DNA of 64,000 bases from Flammeovirgaceae bacterium 311 (GTDB lineage: Bacteria; Bacteroidota; Bacteroidia; Cytophagales; Cyclobacteriaceae), in contig CP004371.1 of NCBI GenBank assembly GCA_000597885.1, positions 5,534,001 through 5,598,000 on the forward strand, in the 5' to 3' direction. Position 1 is the first letter of the stretch; each line of letters opens with the position of its first letter. The notes under the pieces were generated by a model. It was not told the DNA's origin, ran no database searches, and saw only the letters and a list, made by a program, of their open reading frames with translations. Positions 63,578-64,000 of the stretch are shown one piece after another. Position numbers and translations under genes: made by a program.

Positions 63578-64000
63578 ACCGCATCCTGAACCTAATACTG
63601 CTCCTGCTTTCTACTCATGGCGTGTTGTTTGCACAATCAGAGGCAAACATGCTATCGCTGCAGGAGGCAATTGCAACAGGCCTCCGGAATAACATCGAGA
63701 TCAGGCGGAGCAGCGTAAGAACAGAGGCAGCGAGGGTAACTTATTCGCAGGCAAAAGCAAATCAGCTGCCCGAAATAGGGGCTACCATCAACCATGGCCT
63801 AAACCAGGGTCGAAGTATCGACCCATTTACCAATTCTTATGTAAACCAGGAGATTACGTATGCCACCTACAGCGCTGGGGCAAGCCTGGTGCTGTTTAGC
63901 GGACTGGTGCAGCGCAACACCATCAGGCAGACAGATTACGCCTACAGTGCCTCCGAACTGGAGCTGCAGCAGGCCAGGGATAACCTTACCCTTAACATTA
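63574..64000 (+). CDS. TolC-family outer-membrane efflux protein, N-terminal part
   Basis: From the ATG at 63574 the frame stays open to the right edge (142 codons). The signal peptide is MNRILNLILLLLSTHGVLFA, followed by QSEANMLSLQEAIATGLRNN. That is the usual start of the first outer-membrane-factor domain (S-L-x-E-A-I-x-x-G-L-x-N-N). Further on, ANQLPEIGATINHGLNQGRS and GLVQRNTIRQTDYAYSASELELQQARDNLTL fit the first strand pair and periplasmic helix of TolC-like channels. It should provide the outer-membrane exit duct for the adaptor and permeases. Only the beginning is visible. Confidence 0.9.
   Translation, partial: MNRILNLILLLLSTHGVLFAQSEANMLSLQEAIATGLRNNIEIRRSSVRTEAARVTYSQAKANQLPEIGATINHGLNQGRSIDPFTNSYVNQEITYATYSAGASLVLFSGLVQRNTIRQTDYAYSASELELQQARDNLTLNI

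Overview
The window comes from a Bacteroidota bacterium, most likely of the order Cytophagales. The evidence is base composition (mid-40s to 50 % GC by eye), weak Shine-Dalgarno sequences, a secreted M36 metalloprotease, a DUF2807/GIN-domain protein, and long two-module FtsX-type permeases ending in NPVKNLRTE. No rRNA, tRNA, insertion sequence, CRISPR array or phage gene was seen.

Layout. Positions 1-6.6 kb carry ordinary envelope and metabolic genes: a truncated M36 protease (minus), a small lipoprotein (minus), an APC amino-acid permease (plus), a signal-peptide-bearing SAM methyltransferase (plus) and a PagL-like acyloxyacyl hydrolase (minus). Positions 6.8-9.5 kb carry a two-component system on the minus strand: an NtrC-type sigma54 activator followed by an overlapping membrane histidine kinase. 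From 9.8 kb to the right edge everything is on the plus strand: an HlyD/MacA-type adaptor, a MacB/LolD-type ATPase, 20 consecutive paralogous ABC permeases of 785-818 residues (P1-P20), one GIN-domain protein between P9 and P10, a second ATPase after P20, and the start of a TolC-type outer-membrane protein.

Family description used for P1-P20. Each permease is an internal duplication: one transmembrane helix, a periplasmic MacB-type domain, three helices, then again one helix, a periplasmic domain and three helices. Each half has a cytoplasmic coupling motif of the form K-E-[VI]-G-[VI]-R-K after a transmembrane helix. The first lies near residue 310-335 and the second about 94 residues before the C-terminus. 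Most carry a periplasmic motif of the type DFHFxSLH in the second half. All 20 frames are open.

Regulation. The array is divided into four apparent transcription units. Each begins with the same 107-bp cassette at 9600-9706, 34205-34311, 45412-45518 and 60265-60371. The cassette has two adjacent dyads (19 bp and 14 bp, 5 nt apart), an 18-bp element TAAWTS-N6-AWTCAG, and a -24/-12 (sigma54) promoter. All internal distances are identical in the four copies. The sigma54 activator encoded divergently from the first cassette is the obvious candidate to bind the dyads. The units are adaptor-ATPase-P1 to P9; GIN protein-P10 to P13; P14 to P19; and P20-ATPase-TolC.

Interpretation. This looks like one sigma54-controlled tripartite-type export or envelope-stress system in which many different permeases share two ATPases, one adaptor and one outer-membrane channel. 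The substrate cannot be read from the sequence.
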